NCBI GenBank assembly: GCA_038253325.1 | Contig: JBBSHE010000013.1 | Location: forward strand, 1-64,000 | Source of the DNA: JBBSHE01 sp038253325 | GTDB lineage: Bacteria; Actinomycetota; Actinomycetes; Propionibacteriales; Nocardioidaceae | Direction of reading: 5' to 3' | Length of the DNA: 64,000 nucleotides | Shown here: positions 60,803 to 64,000 of the stretch, in pieces | How positions within the stretch are numbered: the stretch's first letter is position 1 | Layout of the letters: each line of letters begins with the position of its first letter | Notes under the pieces: model-generated | What the model was told of the DNA's origin: nothing | The model's database searches: none | The model's input: the letters and a program-made list of their open reading frames with translations, nothing else | Program-made: the position numbers and the translations under genes

Positions 60803-61654
60803 TCACCAGCTGGCTCGGCGCGGACGGGGCTGGCAGCGCGGGCAGAGGTACGACGAACGGTTCATGAACGCCTCTCGGCGGATCGGGGTTCCACACCTGC
60901 TGCACGGCTCGCCGGCCCGCCCGTACACCTCGAGCGAGCGGCCGAAGTACCCGCTGTCGCCGTTGACGTCGACGTAGAGGGCGTCGAACGACGTCCCACC
61001 CGCGCCCAGGGCAGCAGACATCACGGTCCGTGCGCCGTCCAGCAGCGCCGCGGCCTCTCGGCGACGTACGGTCTCGGTCGGCCGCGCGTAGTGCAGCCGC
61101 GCGCGCCACAGTGCTTCATCCGCATAGATGTTGCCCAAGCCGGAGACGAGGGTCTGGTCGAGCAGCGCGCGTTTTACCCCGGTACGCCGACGTCGCAGCC
61201 CGACGAAGAACGCATCGTCGTCGAAGCGCGGGTCGAACGGGTCGCGAGCAACATGTGCGACCTCGACCGGCAGCTCCGCGCCACCGGCCGAGACTGACAT
61301 TCCCCCGAACATGCGCTGGTCGACGAAGCGCAGGTCGTGTCCGTCGTCGAGCCACCACGAGACACGCAGGTGCCGTTCCGGCGGCGCGGCTCGGTCCCGG
61401 ACGAGCAGCTGGCCGCTCATGCCCAGGTGCACGATGACAGCATCGCCGCTGTCCAGCGCAACCCAAAGATACTTGCCGCGACGACGGACCGCGAGGATCT
61501 GGCGACCGGCGAGCTCCACCGAGAACGCCGCCGGACCCCGCAGATGACGGCGGACCGACCGGGGGTGGTGCACCTCGACTGCGATGATCCGGCGACCGAT
61601 GCCCCAACGTTCGAGGCCTCGACGCACGACCTCGACCTCCGGCAGCTCGGGCAC
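60803..61654 (-). CDS. mutM: Formamidopyrimidine-DNA glycosylase
   Basis: 283 residues from GTG 61654. PELPEVEVVRRGLE carries the catalytic Pro2 and Glu3, LGMSGQLLV and NIYADEALW follow, and the C-terminal zinc finger is CSRCGTPIRREAFMNRSSYLCPRC in the form CxxC...CxxC. It removes oxidised purines. Four bases after rnc. Confidence 0.95.
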   Translation of the reverse strand: MPELPEVEVVRRGLERWGIGRRIIAVEVHHPRSVRRHLRGPAAFSVELAGRQILAVRRRGKYLWVALDSGDAVIVHLGMSGQLLVRDRAAPPERHLRVSWWLDDGHDLRFVDQRMFGGMSVSAGGAELPVEVAHVARDPFDPRFDDDAFFVGLRRRRTGVKRALLDQTLVSGLGNIYADEALWRARLHYARPTETVRRREAAALLDGARTVMSAALGAGGTSFDALYVDVNGDSGYFGRSLEVYGRAGEPCSRCGTPIRREAFMNRSSYLCPRCQPRPRRASW

Positions 61655-61657
61655 CGT

Positions 61658-62377
61658 TCAGCCGATCGCAACGTCGACGACCGGGTGCTCGGCGCGGACT
61701 GCTCGGAAGGCGGTCTCGGCGGCGTGCTGCTCGGCCTCCTTCTTCGACGAGCCGCGACCCGATGCGTACACCAGGTTGGCGACCCTGGTCCGGGCAACGA
61801 ACGACTTCTCGTGATCCGGCCCGCTCTCCTCGACGATGTACTCGGGGACGCCGAGCTGAAGCGTCGCGCAGAGCTCCTGCAACGACGTCTTCCAGTCGAG
61901 GCCGGCACCAAGGTCGACGGCGGCGGCCATCAGCGGGTCGAAGAGCCGCAGCACGAGCGCGGATGTGACCTCGAAGTCGCAGTCGATGTGGATCGCCCCG
62001 ATCAGCGCCTCGAGCGCGTCGGAGAGGATCGAGGACTTGTCGCGCCCACCGGTGGCCTCCTCGCCGCGTCCGAGGTGCAGGTAGTCGCCGAGATCGAGGG
62101 TGCGCGCGACACCGGCGAGGGCGCGAGCGTTGACGACGGCCGAACGCAGCCGGGCGAGCCGGCCCTCGGACAGGTCCGGGTGGCGTCGGAACAGGGCGTC
62201 GGTGACGACGACGCCGAGCACCGAGTCGCCCAGGAACTCGAGGCGCTCGTTGGTGGGGATTCCCCCGTTCTCGTACGCGTAGCTGCGGTGTGTCAGCGCA
62301 AGGTCGAGCAGCGCGAGGTCGAGGTCGGGGACTCCGAGTTTCTGCCGCAGCTCATCGTGTGGCGACTGACCATCCAC
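61658..62377 (-). CDS. rnc: Ribonuclease III
   Basis: 239 residues from GTG 62377, 14 bases after rpmF. Signature ERLEFLGDSVLGVVVT, catalytic acidic residues DALEALIGAI, and a C-terminal dsRNA-binding domain ending NLVYASGRGSSKKEAEQHAAE. It matures rRNA and cuts double-stranded RNA. Confidence 0.94.
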   Translation of the reverse strand: MDGQSPHDELRQKLGVPDLDLALLDLALTHRSYAYENGGIPTNERLEFLGDSVLGVVVTDALFRRHPDLSEGRLARLRSAVVNARALAGVARTLDLGDYLHLGRGEEATGGRDKSSILSDALEALIGAIHIDCDFEVTSALVLRLFDPLMAAAVDLGAGLDWKTSLQELCATLQLGVPEYIVEESGPDHEKSFVARTRVANLVYASGRGSSKKEAEQHAAETAFRAVRAEHPVVDVAIG

Positions 62378-62391
62378 GATCGGTTGCTCGA

Positions 62392-62577
62392 CTAGAGGAC
62401 TTGACGGCGGGCGCCTCGCGGACCGTACTGACCGCACGAGGGACAGGCCCGGTGGGGGAGGTGCTGAGCGCCGCACGCCGGGTTCGCGCAGGTGACCAGC
62501 GACGGTGCGGCAGCCTTCCAGGCCGAGCGGCGGTGACGGGTGTTGCTGCGCGACATCTTCCGCTTCGGGACAGCCAC
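62392..62577 (-). CDS. rpmF: 50S ribosomal protein L32
   Basis: 61 residues from GTG 62577 with AAGGAG upstream. AVPKRKMSRSNTRHRRSAW is diagnostic. The zinc knuckle is TCANPACG...ACPSCG, so the first pair is C-x4-C rather than the usual C-x2-C. Two bases after the DUF177 stop. Confidence 0.93.
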   Translation of the reverse strand: MAVPKRKMSRSNTRHRRSAWKAAAPSLVTCANPACGAQHLPHRACPSCGQYGPRGARRQVL

Positions 62578-62579
62578 AT

Positions 62580-63140
62580 CTACTCCTTGGGTCGGCTGGC
62601 GTCGCCAGCGTCGAACATCGTCAGGTCGGCGAGCCCGGCCCAACGCGGGTCGATGCTCTCCTCGTGCCGGTGGTCCGGGTCATCCGCGAGCCGCGCACCG
62701 CACTCGATGCAGAGTCCGGGACAATCCGGTCGGCACACCGGACCGAACGGTAACGCGAGAACCACGGCCGCGCGCAAAACGGGCTCGAGGTCCAGCAGCT
62801 CGCCGTCGAGCCGGTCGGCCTCGCCATCATCGGCGTCGCTCTCCGGGTAGACGAACAGTTCCTGGACGTCCACGTCGAGGATGTCCTTGACGGGTCCCAG
62901 GCACCGAGCGCACTCCCCGGTGATCGCGGCTCGCGCCGTTCCGGTCGCGAGCACCCCCTCCTGGACCGCCTCGAGCCGCAGTTGCACCTCGACAGGCGAC
63001 CCTTCGGGGACACCGATCACGTCGATTCCCAGGTCTGCGGGAGCCGGTGTCGTCATCGTCGCGGTCCGCATCGAACCTGGTCGGCGTCCGAGATCATGGG
63101 TGTTGATCACGAAGGCCGATCGCGGATCGAGGCGGGACAC
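62580..63140 (-). CDS. DUF177/YceD-family protein
   Basis: 186 residues from GTG 63140 with GGAGA before it. AVITGECARCLGP-like motif (AAITGECARCLGPVK) and CRPDCPGLCIECG carry the conserved cysteines. In E. coli YceD/DUF177 acts in 23S rRNA accumulation; always upstream of rpmF. First gene of the operon to smc-ftsY. Confidence 0.9.
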   Translation of the reverse strand: MSRLDPRSAFVINTHDLGRRPGSMRTATMTTPAPADLGIDVIGVPEGSPVEVQLRLEAVQEGVLATGTARAAITGECARCLGPVKDILDVDVQELFVYPESDADDGEADRLDGELLDLEPVLRAAVVLALPFGPVCRPDCPGLCIECGARLADDPDHRHEESIDPRWAGLADLTMFDAGDASRPKE

Positions 63141-63199
63141 GGGTTTCTCCGGTACGCGGACTGAGGCAGACCATCGCCTCCCGAGAGAGGCAACTCCTC

Positions 63200-63229
63200 A
63201 GCGTAACGGTTGTCTCCCTCCCGTCTCAA
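63200..63229 (-). promoter_or_regulatory. Promoter of the DUF177-rpmF-rnc-mutM operon
   Basis: On the minus strand TTGAGA (63224-63229) is followed, after 18 bases, by TACGCT (63200-63205), a good vegetative promoter. The start would fall about 50 bases before the GTG at 63140. It may also serve downstream smc and ftsY through read-through. Confidence 0.65.
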
Positions 63230-63278
63230 ATCACCTCGCTGGTCGTCGGGCGCCTGACCTGGCGCAAGATGGTTGCCC

Positions 63279-63758
63279 ATGGCACGGATCTCGCCGGGAC
63301 GCTTCACCCATGACGACGCCGGCGACCTCGTGGTGTTCCTGATCGGTATGCGCGTCAACAAGCCGTGGCGTCCCGACATCTGGCTTCCGACGTTTCTCGC
63401 GATGAGACCGATGATCGAGGAGCTGTACGACGAGCCGGGATCGGGCTTCTTGTCCCACCGGACCTTGGTGAGCTTCACCGGACCGACCGTGGTCCAGTAC
63501 TGGCGTTCGATCGAGCAGCTGTACGCGTACGCCAGCGCGGCGAACGCCAGCCATCGTCCAGCTTGGGCAGCATTCAACAGCCAGGCCCGCAGGGTGCCAG
63601 GTGTCACCGGTATCTGGCATGAGACGTACGTCGTGTCGAAGGCAGAGTCGATCTATGTCGACATGCCGGTGACTGGGCTCGCCGCAGCAACGGCGCACGT
63701 CCGTGTGACGAGCCGCCTCGACCGCGCCCGGGACCGACTGGCTCGCCGCCCCGGCTGA
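63279..63758 (+). CDS. DUF4188-family protein (monooxygenase-like)
   Basis: 159 residues from ATG 63279. VVFLIGMRVNKPWRPDIWLP, VVQYWRSIEQLYAYASA, and GIWHETYVV are conserved blocks of DUF4188, a ferredoxin-like fold near ABM-type enzymes. Function unknown. Divergent from the DUF177 operon. Confidence 0.85.
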   Translation: MARISPGRFTHDDAGDLVVFLIGMRVNKPWRPDIWLPTFLAMRPMIEELYDEPGSGFLSHRTLVSFTGPTVVQYWRSIEQLYAYASAANASHRPAWAAFNSQARRVPGVTGIWHETYVVSKAESIYVDMPVTGLAAATAHVRVTSRLDRARDRLARRPG

Positions 63759-63781
63759 CCATCGCGACGTCGACGCCAACG

Positions 63782-64000
63782 TCAACGGCGCGGTCGCTTC
63801 GGAAGGGTCTGCGTCAGCCCGCTGACAACAAGTGCGATCCCCGCCTGGATCGCCAGCACGATCGCAAACGCGGCACCCATCGAGATCCCGTGACCCGCCG
63901 AAAGCGACAGGAACAGGTTTCCGAGAGCGGCCACGCCGAGCGCCAGCGAAATCTGCTGTGTCGTGACGAGCACGCCGCTCCCGACCCCTGCCTCGTTCAG
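63782..64000 (-). CDS. MFS permease, 3' end only
   Basis: About 72 C-terminal residues are in the window; the frame runs out of the right edge. EAGVGSGVLVTTQQISLALGVA with two further hydrophobic helices and a basic end (PKRPRR) fits the last helices of the DHA2/EmrB-type drug:proton antiporters. Substrate unknown. Confidence 0.75.
   Translation of the reverse strand: MNEAGVGSGVLVTTQQISLALGVAALGNLFLSLSAGHGISMGAAFAIVLAIQAGIALVVSGLTQTLPKRPRR

Noticed and set aside
63279..63758. Nitroreductase-like gene
   Set aside because: The conserved blocks match DUF4188, not the nitroreductase FMN fold.

Overview
The window is a high-G+C actinobacterial chromosome segment, roughly two-thirds G+C by eye. 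It is dense with genes, has many GTG starts and many 1-4 base start/stop overlaps. The gene order from the YceD-like gene through rpmF, rnc, mutM, smc, ftsY, amt, glnB, glnD, ffh, rpsP, khpA, rimM, trmD, rplS, lepB, rnhB, yraN, comM, dprA, rpsB, tsf, pyrH, frr, cdsA to rlmN is the classic actinobacterial chromosomal backbone. Details such as the DUF2469 gene, tandem lepB genes, the orphan Clp-N protein and the DUF222-HNH element fit the Propionibacteriales/Nocardioidaceae neighbourhood, but the species cannot be fixed. No tRNA, rRNA, CRISPR array, insertion sequence or prophage was seen.

Region 1 (1-5.1 kb): a MerR regulator with a C-terminal cysteine triad and a small partner protein; a divergent ankyrin protein / HTH-ClpN protein pair around a clear operator; SRPBCC and tandem-GNAT proteins; a glutaryl-CoA dehydrogenase ending in a strong hairpin.

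Region 2 (5.2-18.1 kb): a polyamine uptake and breakdown island. A class III transaminase converges on potDABC. An Lrp/AsnC regulator is divergent from potD and is coupled by overlaps to an unknown ~14-TM membrane protein and a PuuB-like FAD oxidase. An acyl-CoA synthetase (prpE-like) and a CrtI-like FAD oxidoreductase follow. CAGACC/GGTCT inverted repeats lie upstream of both potD/lrp and the transaminase.

Region 3 (18.1-28.5 kb): accessory DNA. It has a structured leader with a 20-codon ORF before a RIO kinase, a LOG-like protein, a VIT transporter, a 5'-truncated M23 peptidase, a DUF222-HNH gene broken by one amber codon, an ArsR/AHSA1 pair with an A+T-rich operator, a lipoprotein, a 960-residue BNR/VPS10-like surface protein and a coiled-coil protein.

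Region 4 (28.5-46.9 kb): conserved translation and division backbone on the minus strand. It runs rpsP-khpA-rimM-trmD-rplS-lepB-lepB-rnhB-DUF2469-yraN-comM-dprA, then a proline-rich membrane protein, xerC, a divergent M23 peptidase, and rpsB-tsf-pyrH-frr-cdsA-histidine phosphatase-rlmN-methyltransferase.

Region 5 (47-64 kb): a HIT-like protein, an amidohydrolase, a frameshifted haem peroxidase remnant, ffh, the ammonium-sensing set amt-glnB-glnD, then ftsY, smc, a 64-residue coiled-coil protein, mutM, rnc, rpmF and the DUF177 gene behind one good sigma-A-type promoter. It ends with a DUF4188 protein and the 3' end of an MFS permease.

The striking features are short repeats rather than a new multigene machine: in-frame tandem repeats in rpsB, rpsP, glnD and a proline-rich protein; a 40-bp stem-loop present twice with conserved arms; and the two-hairpin leader of the RIO kinase. 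No gap between genes exceeds 300 bases. The longest, 35045-35338, holds the rpsB promoter and leader.
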